Numbered from the stretch's first letter, positions 1-8,664 are shown. The stretch: DNA of 64,000 nucleotides from Dictyobacter alpinus (GCF_003967575.1 NZ_BIFT01000002.1:2232001-2296000); one strand, 5' to 3'. Notes: a model not told the origin generated them from the letters alone. Made by a program: numbers and translations.

Positions 1-1026
1 GCTGATAGCGACCAGACGCTTGCCATCGGCCAACCAGTTTATCAGGCGATAGCGCGGACCATCGGTTTGCCCATGCTGGAATACGGCCCCTTCCCAATTG
101 CTTAAGCTGAAGGCTTTGCCGCGCGTCGTGAGGGCGACCGCCTGGCCCCTGGGATGTAGTGCATAGGAGTCCATAAACTTGCCCGCAGGGACAAACTGGC
201 GCGCCCGCTGCGTTTGCGACCCCGCGAGATCGACATCCAGCCGCGTCTCACGGTTGGTTGTTGGGTCGAGCACAAACAGATCGCTACCCGCGTGATAGAC
301 ACAGAGCTGCCCATCGGTCGCTAGATTACGAGCATAGAACGTTTCCTGGTTGCTATGGCGCCGTAGATCCTCTCCGGTGGGCAGGCACGAATAGACGTTA
401 CTGATGCCCTCGTGATCAGAAAGGAAAAAGATACGATCCCCCACCCAGCACGGGGCAGCGATATTGCTGTTGAGATCGAGCAGCCGCTTGAACTCGCCTG
501 TTCCCTGCGCATCGATCCACAGGTAGCCAGCGGTCCCACCGCGATAGCGCTTCCAGAAGGCTGGCTCGCGGGTATTACGGCCCAGCACAACGGCATTATC
601 GGGGCCAAAGGCGATGGCGTTGGCGATGCCATAGGGCAGCCGAACGGGCTCACCGCCCTGAGGGGAGACGCCAGAGAGCATGCGCCAGCGGGGCGAGGGC
701 AACCCGGCCGAACTGGCGTAAATGATCTGCGCTCCGTCGGGCTGCCAGCCAATTACTTCAGCGCGCCCGGCATGATAGGTCAGGCGACGTGATGGCCCAC
801 CATCGGCGGGCATGACATAGACTTCATCTGGACCTTCGCCACAACCGGTAAAGGCAATCTGCTGACCATCCGGCGAAAAACGCGCCCTGGTGGCCGCCGC
901 CACGCCAGCGGTTAATCGTTCGGCGCGACCGCCGTCAACGGGGACACGCCAGAGGTCATCCTCTGCGGTAAAGACGATCTGATCGCGATAAATGGTCGGA
1001 AAGCGAAAATAGCCTGTGGTTCCCAT
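1..1026 (-). CDS. Tricorn-protease-like beta-propeller protein (partial)
   Basis: The reading frame is open from an ATG at 1026 to the window edge (342 codons), so the C-terminus is missing. A GGAGG ribosome site lies about 4 bases before the ATG. The protein starts with repeated propeller blades of the TolB/tricorn type: short strands followed by motifs such as DDLWRVPVDGG, RFSPDGQQIAF and DEVYVMPADGG, then further blades with W-containing strands. In tricorn-type S41 peptidases this N-terminal propeller feeds peptides to a C-terminal PDZ plus serine-peptidase core, which would lie outside the window. No signal peptide is visible, which agrees with a cytoplasmic tricorn-like peptidase. It could instead be a stand-alone TolB-like propeller. 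The family is fairly sure; full function is not provable here. Confidence 0.8.
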   Translation of the reverse strand, partial: MGTTGYFRFPTIYRDQIVFTAEDDLWRVPVDGGRAERLTAGVAAATRARFSPDGQQIAFTGCGEGPDEVYVMPADGGPSRRLTYHAGRAEVIGWQPDGAQIIYASSAGLPSPRWRMLSGVSPQGGEPVRLPYGIANAIAFGPDNAVVLGRNTREPAFWKRYRGGTAGYLWIDAQGTGEFKRLLDLNSNIAAPCWVGDRIFFLSDHEGISNVYSCLPTGEDLRRHSNQETFYARNLATDGQLCVYHAGSDLFVLDPTTNRETRLDVDLAGSQTQRARQFVPAGKFMDSYALHPRGQAVALTTRGKAFSLSNWEGAVFQHGQTDGPRYRLINWLADGKRLVAIS

Positions 1027-1245
1027 GAATCCTCCTTCAGGAACGTACTCCAGCCGTGCAACGAGGCTGAGTGAGAGAATATATGTTATTGTAGCAAAAA
1101 TCTGAACCGTTCGACAAACAGCGATGTTTCCCAGGAGCCTACAACGCATTCATAGCACATCCGTTCGGACAAAAGAAGGATAATTACAGCTATCCGAGAA
1201 CGATGGGTGTCTACATCTTGTCTGCAGAAGATTTATGAGAAATCA

Positions 1246-1254
1246 TGATATAAT
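1246..1254 (+). promoter_or_regulatory. Extended -10 promoter element
   Basis: TGATATAAT is an extended -10 element (TG-N-TATAAT) about 60 bases ahead of the Uma2 gene. No good -35 hexamer is seen at 17 bases, as is common for extended -10 promoters. Confidence 0.4.
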
Positions 1255-1313
1255 AAAGCAAGAAATGAGAGATTTTTTGCAGCAAAAGACCAATTTGAGC
1301 GAGGAATACGGTG

Positions 1314-1916
1314 ATGGCAGCGCATCCACAACGTTTATATATGACAGCAGAGCAATATCTTGCGTTTGATCGAGCCAGCGACACAAAATATGAATATCTC
1401 GATGGGGAAGCTGTGGCAATGTCAGGCGGCTCTGTCAATCATAGCCGTTTGGCGGGTAATCTTTTTTTTCTGTTGACTCAGGCATTGGGCACCAGAGGTT
1501 CATGTATTACTTATAATAGTGATATACGTGTCTTCGTTGCCAAACGGCAATACGTCTATCCAGATGTTACGGTCTCCTGTGATGAGAAGGATCATCGAGG
1601 AGAGCAGGATACTCTCTTTTCTCCTCGCCTGGTTGTTGAGGTCATTTCTCCGAGCACAGAAGCCATTGACCGAGGGTGGAAACTGAACTGGTATCGTAGC
1701 CATCCCAGTATTCAGGAATATATGCTTATCAATACACGCATGCAAATGGTAGAAATTTTTAGCCGTGGTAATCCTGGCGACCCCTGGACATATCAAACCT
1801 ATAATGCTCATGAAACCTTTCAACTTGCCTGCCTTGATATCTCCTTGTCCGTAGATGATATCTATGCTGGTTTGCGCATTCCTCTCCCTGATACTCTGGT
1901 GCAAGAGGAAGATTGA
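1314..1916 (+). CDS. Uma2 family endonuclease (DUF820)
   Basis: About 200 residues, the usual length for Uma2 proteins, which carry a PD-(D/E)XK nuclease fold. The N-terminus has the typical AEQYLAFDRASDTKYEYLDGE block. The nuclease core is visible as YPDVTV (the Asp), then LVVEVISPST (the Glu) followed by a Lys about a dozen residues on, and the end matches the family EYMLIN strand. The family is expanded in Cyanobacteria and Chloroflexota; its true role is not settled. GAGGA at 1301-1305 favours the ATG at 1314, but a GTG at 1311 in the same frame is also possible. It is a single-gene unit with its own probable promoter. Confidence 0.85.
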   Translation: MAAHPQRLYMTAEQYLAFDRASDTKYEYLDGEAVAMSGGSVNHSRLAGNLFFLLTQALGTRGSCITYNSDIRVFVAKRQYVYPDVTVSCDEKDHRGEQDTLFSPRLVVEVISPSTEAIDRGWKLNWYRSHPSIQEYMLINTRMQMVEIFSRGNPGDPWTYQTYNAHETFQLACLDISLSVDDIYAGLRIPLPDTLVQEED

Positions 1917-1986
1917 ACTTGATTCAATACATCCCTAAAAATAGTAAGAAGCGACTTTTACTGGGTAATTTACTTTATGGGCGCAA

Positions 1987-2362
1987 TCATAGCATATTAT
2001 CCCGAGCTTGATTGATATTTTTCGATTGGGACGATTGTCTGGTGGATACGAGAAGCGCCTCGGCAATCTTCTCGGCAACCTTTGTGCTTAGCCAATAACT
2101 TCCGTGAGCGTTACCAGTATTGGCCAGGGCCAGGATGGAACTTGGACCAGTGCGGTGAACTGGCAAAGGCTTTCTTTAGCTTCTCTTCCTCTGACTCGTT
2201 TAGATCACCCCAGTAGAGTGGTATCTTGACAAGCGTACGAGAGGGATTTCTCCGTTCTACCTGTTCTTGCACACTTTGAAATAATCTATCAGCATATGAG
2301 ACGCTGCGCGGGTTGCCCCGAGTATAGACACCATGTATAAAGATAAGGTAATCCTTCGGCAT
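1987..2362 (-). pseudogene. Remnant of an alpha/beta-hydrolase-like gene
   Basis: The first 83 codons (2362 down to 2111) encode an alpha/beta-hydrolase-like start, with a strand and HG turn (LIFIHGVYTRG), then stop. A second frame, offset by one and running to a stop at 1987-1989, reads NAHGSYWLSTKVAEKIAEAL, which looks like the end of such a protein (HGSYW near the catalytic His region). The middle, including the nucleophile elbow, is missing. The simplest reading is an internal deletion plus frameshift in a lipase or esterase-like gene. That the two halves belong together is inferred from order, strand and motif. Confidence 0.5.
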
Positions 2363-2464
2363 ACATTCTAATCCTATAGTGGTTGGATCGCTTCATCGTA
2401 GAGCTTATAAGGTTCATAAGCAGCTTATGCCAGCCAGGTAGCATCGATTCTTATTTTAGCCTGA

Positions 2465-2825
2465 TTACTTTATAGCCCGCAATATGCTTGAAGGCAGGGT
2501 GTCAATAAAGATTCCTATGCCAGAGGAACTCCTGATAGCTATCTTACCTCCGTGTGCTTCAACGATTTCTCTAGCAATGGAAAGGCCCAGGCCACTTCCG
2601 CCTGCCTGCAGGGACAGACGAGTTCGGGAAGAATCGGCACGATAGAAACGATCAAAGACATAGGGCAGATCTTTTGGCGGAATACCAATCAGCGGAGCTA
2701 TGGGTACCGTTCCGATCTGTGTTTCATGTATCCATCATCCAGGGGTGTAAGAGCAAGCAACTCCTCAACCAGATGCTGCATACGCTTGACCTCGCTATAC
2801 ATGCCGTTAAGAAGGAGGAGATATT
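2465..2825 (-). pseudogene. Remnant of a sensor histidine kinase
   Basis: Minus-strand translation gives two pieces of a kinase. The upstream piece (about 2825-2710) reads VKRMQHLVEELLALTPLD, the end of the HisKA dimerisation helix. The downstream piece (about 2700 to the stop at 2465-2467) reads IPPKDLPYVFDRFYRAD and then SGLGLSIAREIVEAHGG, the F and G2 boxes of the ATPase domain. The N box and G1 box between them are deleted and the frame is broken, so no kinase can be made. There is no linked response regulator. The TetR gene begins only 66 bases away on the opposite strand. Confidence 0.7.
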
Positions 2826-2890
2826 ATCCTTGACTGATCGTTCCATGATGATGTATACTATCAAAATAGAAAGGGAGACAGCAAAATACG

Positions 2891-3472
2891 ATGGCAGGAA
2901 AGAAATCATTTCAGCCAGAGCAGGCTCTGGAAAAAGTTATGGGCCTGTTCTGGCAGCAGGGATATGAAGGATCATCAATTGAGGACCTTGTACAGTGTAC
3001 TGGTCTTGGACGCGGCAGCCTCTATGATACCTTTGGCGATAAGCATGCGCTGTACCTTGCAGCGCTTAAACGCTACATGACAACATACCAGGGGCCGATC
3101 CTCGCACTTCAAGACCAAAGTGGGTCACTTTATGAGATCCTTGAACGCTTTTTTCAAGTTAGTATTGATCTTCTGCTCAGTGATCCTGCTCGCCGAGGCT
3201 GTTTCCTGGTCAATGCGTCATTAGAGATGGCTCCGCAAGACCCAGAGATCAGCATGCTAACACAATTTGCATTGCAAGAGATGAAAGAGGGGTTCTATCG
3301 CCTCTTGATCAAAGCACAGGTTGCAGGCGAACTGCCCTGGACGTGTGATCCACATCAACTTGCGCATTTTTTGCTGGGAACACTGGTCAGCATTCGTGTT
3401 ATGGCACGCGCGCAACAAAGCCGTCGCATCCTCGAAGATATGGCCAAAACGGCAATATCAGTGTTTCGCTAA
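2891..3472 (+). CDS. TetR/AcrR family transcriptional regulator
   Basis: A 193-residue protein of normal TetR length. The helix-turn-helix lies at residues 28-50 (SIEDLVQCTGLGRGSLYDTF), followed by KHALYLAALKRY, typical of the group. The C-terminal part (residues 75-193) is the ligand-binding bundle with the RGCFLVNASLEM segment common in regulators of this branch. AGGGAG lies about 13 bases before the ATG. It is followed by two large palindromic sites and a short-chain dehydrogenase in the same direction, so it most likely represses that dehydrogenase, and probably senses a small electrophile or other lipophilic ligand. The ligand is not predictable. Confidence 0.9.
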   Translation: MAGKKSFQPEQALEKVMGLFWQQGYEGSSIEDLVQCTGLGRGSLYDTFGDKHALYLAALKRYMTTYQGPILALQDQSGSLYEILERFFQVSIDLLLSDPARRGCFLVNASLEMAPQDPEISMLTQFALQEMKEGFYRLLIKAQVAGELPWTCDPHQLAHFLLGTLVSIRVMARAQQSRRILEDMAKTAISVFR

Positions 3473-3484
3473 ATTTTTTTGCGA

Positions 3485-3568
3485 TGATGTTTGAATAATC
3501 ATTCAAACATCACTCTCTCTATAGTGATGTTTGAATAATCATTCAAACATCACTATAGAGAGAGTGAT
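3485..3568 (+). promoter_or_regulatory. Twin TetR-type operators in a large palindrome
   Basis: Two identical 24-base dyads, ATGTTTGAAT-AATC-ATTCAAACAT, lie at 3487-3510 and 3527-3550, with centres 40 bases apart. The second copy sits in a longer perfect palindrome: arms of 28 bases at 3509-3536 and 3541-3568 around the loop AATC. TGAAT..ATTCA cores are typical TetR-family sites. The pair lies between the TetR gene and the dehydrogenase start at 3587, so binding would block dehydrogenase transcription. As RNA it would also fold into a very stable hairpin and could end TetR transcription. Confidence 0.75.
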
Positions 3569-3586
3569 CCGGAAAGGAATACTAAA

Positions 3587-4324
3587 ATGGATATAAAAGG
3601 TTCCATTGTGCTTGTTACCGGCGGCAATCGTGGACTGGGTAAAGCATTTGTCCAGAAATTACTTGAGGCGGGAGCGAAGAAGGTTTATGTCGGGAGTCGC
3701 ACACCAATAGAGGCTACTGATCCACGTCTTCAACCCATCAAGCTTGACGTTACAAACGAGCAAGATATCGCCGCTGTGGCTGAGGCAGCACAGGATGTCA
3801 ACATCCTGATCAACAATGCAGGCATCGCATCCTCCACATCTGTGCTCACAGAACCATCGATACAGATTGCACGTGATATTATGGAAACAAACTATTTTGG
3901 AATGCTGGCCATGGTTCGAGCGTTTGCGCCTATCCTGAAAAAGAACGGTGGGGGCACGATCGTCAATGTGTTATCAGTTCTTAGCTGGTTTACGACACCA
4001 ACCACCACTAGCTATGCTGCAACCAAAGCTGCTGCATTACTTCTAACCGATGGCATTCGCGTTGAGCTACGATCGCAGGGCACGCAGGTAGTCGCAGTGC
4101 ATGTTGGTTTTATGGATACGGATATGGCAACTCATGTTGACCCTTCAAGAAAAGTCAGCCCCGTAGATGTTGCCACCAGCGTTATTGAAGGCGTTATCAA
4201 CGGTCAGGAAGAGGTTCTGGCAGACGAAACCAGTCGTTATGCTAAAGCTGCGCTTGCTAGTGACAAAAAATCCTTTTACCAGCCGATACAAGCTGACTGG
4301 GATAAAGCACAGCAACAGATCTGA
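3587..4324 (+). CDS. Short-chain dehydrogenase/reductase (SDR)
   Basis: A 245-residue classical SDR: cofactor motif TGGNRGLG at residues 11-18, NNAG at 76-79, and the catalytic set Ser about 130, Tyr143 and Lys147 in SYAATKAA. SRTP after the second strand points to NADPH preference. It would oxidise or reduce an alcohol/carbonyl in the cytoplasm; the substrate is not predictable. GGAAAGGA lies 10 bases before the ATG. The twin TetR-type operators directly upstream suggest inducible expression under the preceding TetR gene. An SDR paired with a TetR of this type is a common stress or xenobiotic cassette. Confidence 0.9.
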   Translation: MDIKGSIVLVTGGNRGLGKAFVQKLLEAGAKKVYVGSRTPIEATDPRLQPIKLDVTNEQDIAAVAEAAQDVNILINNAGIASSTSVLTEPSIQIARDIMETNYFGMLAMVRAFAPILKKNGGGTIVNVLSVLSWFTTPTTTSYAATKAAALLLTDGIRVELRSQGTQVVAVHVGFMDTDMATHVDPSRKVSPVDVATSVIEGVINGQEEVLADETSRYAKAALASDKKSFYQPIQADWDKAQQQI

Positions 4325-4480
4325 TGTGATAAAAAAGAGCACACATTCACGTGGGGCTGCGATCCAAATACTACGAATTTGAGCAGCCCCTTAATCATCT
4401 GATGAAATGCGAGGGGATCAGTAGCAGCCTGCTGGAGAAGAGGGGACCAATGTGTAGCACCTTCTTTGAGCAGTTCCTCT

Positions 4481-4627
4481 GAACAGGCTGCTAAACTCAA
4501 TCCTAACGAAGCCGTCGCTCATTATGGTGGAGGATTAGCTCTTGAGAATCTTGAAAGAGTAAGAGAAGCCTTCGATACGCCAGACGCACAGCCAGGCGGC
4601 ACAAAACCAGCAGATGCAATGTACTGA
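4481..4627 (+). pseudogene. Fragment of a tetratricopeptide-repeat gene
   Basis: In one frame ending at the TGA at 4625-4627 the translation reads AAKLNPNEAVAHYGGGLALE and then NLERVREAF, matching one TPR unit (pattern A.KLNP...AHY..G.AL..L.R..EA). There is no start codon in context and nothing more of a TPR protein. The rest of 4325-4842 shows nothing I recognise. Confidence 0.35.
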
Positions 4628-4842
4628 CGAGGGTGAGGGCATCAATATGCATGGCTGGACCCGACCGGCCTTGCACTCTATGATATGCTGGTGGGGCCAC
4701 AGGTGCTGCTTGGTTGATGATCGTAGGTATCATAAGCTGATCTCTTGGAGGAGGGAGCAAACCTCATTTCGGATTAGTTTCTCCTACGCGGTCAAGTTAG
4801 GAAGCACCCTCATCTCAAATAGAGACAGAAAGAGCATACAAA

Positions 4843-5274
4843 ATGGAGCAAAAGATTCGGGATCAGGATATTGCCGTGGTGCTTGTCATAGATCAGCAGA
4901 ACCAGCTGTTGATGCAGCACCGCGATGGCGCTGCATATGCGTGGCCGTACAAATGGGGCCTACCGGGAGGCGGGATTGAGCCGGGCGAAACCCCGGAAGA
5001 AGCGGCCCGCAGGGAGTTGGAAGAGGAGACAGGCCTCAAGGTGAATGGCAACCTCAAGTTGTTCTGGGAGAGCACCCTTCCTGCTGGCCCCCTGCCAGGA
5101 GTTTATCGTCAATGGCATGTCTACTCTACCCAGACCCAGGCCCGCCAGGAAGATATTGTCCTGGGTGAAGGGCAGGCTATGGTTTTTACGCCGCTCGAAA
5201 GAGTGCTTGACCTGGATTTGATTCCCACGATAAGGCTGATTGTAGAGCGCTTTCTGGAGCAAGCGAACCAGTAA
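4843..5274 (+). CDS. Nudix hydrolase
   Basis: A 143-residue protein, the usual Nudix size. The full Nudix box is present at residues 42-64: GGGIEPGETPEEAARRELEE followed by ETGL, with the REL-EE metal-binding residues intact. Nudix enzymes cleave nucleoside diphosphates linked to another moiety (oxidised dNTPs, NDP-sugars, coenzymes) using Mg2+. The N-terminal strands (AVVLVIDQQNQLLMQ HR) match the MutT/NUDT branch, so nucleotide-pool cleaning is possible, but substrate cannot be told from sequence. It is monocistronic; no strong ribosome site is seen beyond weak AGAAAG before the ATG. Confidence 0.9.
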   Translation: MEQKIRDQDIAVVLVIDQQNQLLMQHRDGAAYAWPYKWGLPGGGIEPGETPEEAARRELEEETGLKVNGNLKLFWESTLPAGPLPGVYRQWHVYSTQTQARQEDIVLGEGQAMVFTPLERVLDLDLIPTIRLIVERFLEQANQ

Positions 5275-5442
5275 GGTAGCCAGGAAACGCGCGCCCATGC
5301 AGGTGCCAATCAAAACGTTACTCTCACGCATGGGCGCAACATGGCTGACGGGGCTGCTACTCATTGCACGTATTGACCAGGTACTCCTACCTAATTTGGC
5401 GACCGCACGCAGGGTTTTTGTATTGAATACTGCACATATATG

Positions 5443-6426
5443 TCAAGCCTCATCTGGCCAGGTTTGCTCTATTGCTTCGTTGGGAGAGCTGCCTGCGAGA
5501 CGGGAAACAATTGGTGCAAATTCTTCCATATAATCAGCGTCGAGCACAAAATACGAGATGCCAAATTGTTCACGTAGTCGTTGTATTTTCTCAATGATTT
5601 GCTCGATACTGCCAACAAACATATATGGACTGGCTAAGAATTGTTCGGCCGTTACTCCAGATTGCCCGCGTTCGCGAATATACTGTTCAGCCGCTTGTTG
5701 CGGATCCTGCGTGATAATCAGGCGATTGATGAGAAGATTGAGTTCCAGATCCTCAAATCGTTCTCCCGCGGCCTGCCGCACCCACTCCACCTTTTGTGCC
5801 ATGCCAGCATCGGTATACTCAGAGGCATCGACTGTGCCGTCATCTTTGACCCTTAGATGCAGACTGATGATATCGGCTTCTTGTCCTGCTACCGTCAGGA
5901 GCCTTTTGCCACCTCCACCTACCAGAATGGGAGGATGAGGACGTTGATGTGGTTTGGGAAAGGCCTTTAGATTGGTCACCGTATAATGGGTGCCAGCAAA
6001 GGTGACCGATTCCTGGGTGAAAAACTGCTTGATGACCTTCAGCGCCTCTTCCATGCGGCTGATACGCACACCCGCTCGATCAAAGGTGAGTCCGGCTTGC
6101 TCGTATTCGGGTCGGTGCCATCCGGCTCCCATGCCAAGCTCAAAACGGCCACCGGAGAGGAGATCGAGTGTCGCGACTTCTTTGGCGAGCAGTGCCGGAT
6201 GGCGAAAGTCGTTGTCGAACACAAACGTGCCAACGCGCAGCGTTTTCGTGGCGTCCGCTGCGGCCATAAGCGCCACCAGGGGCGGAAACTCATTGACAAA
6301 GTGATCTGCCAGTAAAAATGTGGCATAGCCAAGACTCTCGGTTTTCTGTACCAGTGCGATCCATTGCTCACGTGATGGGGCGCTCTCGGTAATGACACCA
6401 AATCGGAACGGTTTCTTGTTTGGCAT
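5443..6426 (-). CDS. F420-dependent LLM-class oxidoreductase
   Basis: A 327-residue luciferase-like TIM-barrel protein. The start FRFGVITESAPSREQWIALV, then LGYATFLLADHF, TLRVGTFVFDNDFRHPALLA and DLLSGGRFELGMGAGWHRPEY are the classic ordered blocks of the LLM family, most like the F420-dependent subgroup (TIGR03621 type). HPPILVGGGGKRLL is the cofactor-phosphate segment. The enzyme would transfer hydride to or from F420 on an unknown substrate in the cytoplasm. AGGAGGT lies about 8 bases before the ATG. Chloroflexota of this type make F420, which fits. It stands alone. Confidence 0.9.
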   Translation of the reverse strand: MPNKKPFRFGVITESAPSREQWIALVQKTESLGYATFLLADHFVNEFPPLVALMAAADATKTLRVGTFVFDNDFRHPALLAKEVATLDLLSGGRFELGMGAGWHRPEYEQAGLTFDRAGVRISRMEEALKVIKQFFTQESVTFAGTHYTVTNLKAFPKPHQRPHPPILVGGGGKRLLTVAGQEADIISLHLRVKDDGTVDASEYTDAGMAQKVEWVRQAAGERFEDLELNLLINRLIITQDPQQAAEQYIRERGQSGVTAEQFLASPYMFVGSIEQIIEKIQRLREQFGISYFVLDADYMEEFAPIVSRLAGSSPNEAIEQTWPDEA

Positions 6427-6892
6427 AAAAATGTACCTCCTGTTTTTTCTACAAAAAGAACAAAGTACAATAGAATTTACTTATCGCTATCATGATATAA
6501 CGGAATGCTGCTATAACGGCAGCTATGAATATAGTATATACAATTTTCTAAATAAGCAAAAAAACACATATTCTATTGCTTTTTTGCCAGATGTAGCATT
6601 GTTATTTTTTCTTTTTCTTTTTGTACCATTTTGTTTGAAGCAAGCAACGATCACCTGTTTTAGAACGGTTAACCGAAGGAGCCAGTACCGTAGGCATTTC
6701 ATCTTTGAGGTGATATACTACGCGTACGGGTTTTGATCAGTATCTCTCCATTTATCGTGGAGAAAGAGGCAGCCTGACGGGTCGCAAAATCGGCAGAGCT
6801 GTATTTTTTTATGATTTTATGGTCAAAGCTTCTCCATTTTGCGGATCACAGATGCGAAAGCTCTGAATTTTGAATAGATCAGGTTATTATTA
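6427..6892. other. AT-rich intergenic region
   Basis: About 465 bases between two divergent genes. It is AT-rich with several TATA-like runs (for example near 6535 and 6712), so it must hold both promoters, but no clear -35/-10 pair or operator stands out and no coding remnant is recognised. Confidence 0.5.
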
Positions 6893-7594
6893 ATGACGAA
6901 GGTGTTGCCGGAAGTAACCGTTTATACGGGGCCTATGGGTGCTGGTAAAACGACACGACTCTATGGCAAGATGGGCGAACTTACCCACCTTGGCGTTCCT
7001 TATGAAGCATATCGGCCGGGAGTGGATGTTCGAGAGGTGGTTATCGCTCCTCGTGGCTATGTCGTGAGTGCAAATGAGGCCCTCACGCCAAACTGTACAG
7101 CTGTAGAAGCGCTTGGTGATATTCCGGTTGAGGAGCTTGTACGGCGCGGTATCAAGACTATTTTTCTGGAAGAGTGGTTCATGTTTGGCTTTGATCAGCA
7201 GCGGAGGCCCATCTCAGGTCTCTATCGTGAAATCATGGGACGCTGGGCTCTGGCTGGGATCGAGCGCGTGTATGCGGCAGGACTTGATCAAGGAGCGAGC
7301 GGTAATCAGTTTGGTCTGGTGCTAGATGCTCGTAGATATGGCGCAAAAGTTGTCGTGTGTACAGCCAGGTGTGCATATCCAGTGAATGGTGAGCGCGATC
7401 CAAAATGCGGACGTGTCGCGCGCAATAGTCAAATATATGATGTCCGTGATAACAGAGTATTTGATATGGAGACCTTACCTGACCTTCTGCCCGAAGGGTT
7501 GCGTCTCAATGATCGCTATCGTGCCGTGTGTACGGAGCACCTGCTGTTGCCCTCAGAGCAGACAAAGCCATTTGATCCTATGCAGACCGAGTAG
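6893..7594 (+). CDS. Divergent thymidine-kinase-like P-loop protein
   Basis: A 233-residue protein with the type II thymidine kinase layout but low identity. The P-loop GPMGAGKTT lies at residues 13-21 (thymidine kinases have GPMFSGKS), followed by a helix, then YEAYRPGVDVR (family: .VFKP..D.R). IFLEEWFMFGFD replaces the DE.QFF Walker B/catalytic-acid segment, and VYAAGLDQGASGNQFG matches V..AGLD....G..F. The end has zinc-lobe-like cysteines (CTARC, KCG, CTEH). It could phosphorylate deoxynucleosides, but the altered P-loop and active-site segment leave room for a different substrate. The ribosome site is weak. It is monocistronic. Confidence 0.65.
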   Translation: MTKVLPEVTVYTGPMGAGKTTRLYGKMGELTHLGVPYEAYRPGVDVREVVIAPRGYVVSANEALTPNCTAVEALGDIPVEELVRRGIKTIFLEEWFMFGFDQQRRPISGLYREIMGRWALAGIERVYAAGLDQGASGNQFGLVLDARRYGAKVVVCTARCAYPVNGERDPKCGRVARNSQIYDVRDNRVFDMETLPDLLPEGLRLNDRYRAVCTEHLLLPSEQTKPFDPMQTE

Positions 7595-7883
7595 ACTCCC
7601 TGGGAGTCGGTTCATATCCCCCTGCATGTTAAGAATCTGTGTTTCTCTCTGCCTCAAATGCTTGCGGATCCTGGCTTTCTGCTGCCAATGTTGTCTGGAA
7701 ATCGTGTAGGTAATCATCCGTCCGCCAGTCTTCCGCTTGCAAACTTCTCTCTTCGTTATGGCTTCTTTCTGGACCACGCGTCCTCTCGCCAGATCAACGC
7801 TTTGTGCTTCGTCATTTCTGATATCTGACCAGGGTTGTCATTCATCACGTCCAGGTTCTGAATGGATTTCAGCCTGTTTCCCC
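7595..7883. other. Intergenic stretch without recognised genes
   Basis: Directly after the kinase-like gene there is a short perfect palindrome, GACTCCCTGGGAGTC, at about 7593-7607, without a T run. The remainder holds only unconvincing open frames. Confidence 0.4.
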
Positions 7884-7944
7884 TTGACATTACCGCCACT
7901 CTCATTTATACTCTCTTTATTCATTGAAATTTATTTCAATGAAT
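7884..7944 (+). promoter_or_regulatory. Consensus sigma-70 promoter with operator
   Basis: TTGACA (7884-7889), a 17-base spacer and TATACT (7907-7912) form a near-perfect housekeeping promoter. Seven bases further on, over the expected start of transcription, lies the perfect dyad ATTCATTGAAAT-TT-ATTTCAATGAAT at 7919-7944. A repressor (TetR or MarR type by site length) bound there would shut the promoter. It drives the flavin reductase gene and probably the hydrolase after it. Confidence 0.8.
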
Positions 7945-8013
7945 AATTATTCAGCGGATCGGCTTCGTCTCGCCTTTATTCGTGAGGCATAAGCATTGTT
8001 GAAAGGAACAACG

Positions 8014-8664
8014 ATGGAACTTGATTTACATGCTTTGGAGGCCCGTACACGTTATAAGGTCCTCACCGGCTCGATTGTTCCCAGGCCGATTGCCTGGGTT
8101 TCGACGGTGGATCGAAATGGCATCGCCAACCTTGCACCATTTAGCTTTTTCAATGGAGTGAGTCACGATCCTCCAATCATTAGCATCTCACTGCTTCATG
8201 AACCTGGAAGGAGTCAGATGAAAGATACGTTACAGAATATCCTTAGTAGTGGTGAGTTTGTGGTCAACATCGCGGACGAGACGCTTGCACAGGCGATGAA
8301 TGAGACTGCGACGGACTATCCCTCTCATGTTGATGAGTTCGCGATGGCTGGGCTGACGGCTGTCCCTGGAAGCAAGGTGTGCGCTCCACGAGTGGCGGAA
8401 GCCCCTATCAGTATGGAATGCCGTCTCTACGGCCTATTGCCGATAGGAACGGAGCAGAGTGGCGCGACACTGCTTCTCGGTGAGGTGCTTCTGATGTACG
8501 TTCGTGATGAGATCATCGATGAACGTTTCCATATTGATATTCGGAAGCTACGTCCTCTGGGAAGACTTGCAGGTTCAGACTATACCTACGTTCACGAAAC
8601 CTTCTCCATCGTTCGTGGTCATTACGATCCGGCGAGCGGCACTGTTGTTCCTCTCAAGGGATGA
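8014..8664 (+). CDS. Flavin reductase domain protein (FMN-binding split barrel)
   Basis: A 216-residue flavin-reductase-like protein (DIM6/NTAB group). YKVLTGSIVPRPIAWVSTVD, NLAPFSFFNGVSHDPP and GEFVVNI are the family FMN-binding blocks in order. These proteins bind FMN and reduce it with NAD(P)H or act directly on a substrate. AAAGGA at 8001-8006 fits the ATG at 8014; a TTG at 7996 in the same frame has no ribosome site. The gene lies 70 bases behind a strong promoter with an operator, and 72 bases before a hydrolase gene on the same strand, so the two probably form an inducible operon acting on one compound. Confidence 0.85.
   Translation: MELDLHALEARTRYKVLTGSIVPRPIAWVSTVDRNGIANLAPFSFFNGVSHDPPIISISLLHEPGRSQMKDTLQNILSSGEFVVNIADETLAQAMNETATDYPSHVDEFAMAGLTAVPGSKVCAPRVAEAPISMECRLYGLLPIGTEQSGATLLLGEVLLMYVRDEIIDERFHIDIRKLRPLGRLAGSDYTYVHETFSIVRGHYDPASGTVVPLKG

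Noticed and set aside
7553..7777. 74-codon minus-strand frame
   Set aside because: Overlaps the end of the kinase-like gene, has no ribosome site and matches nothing.
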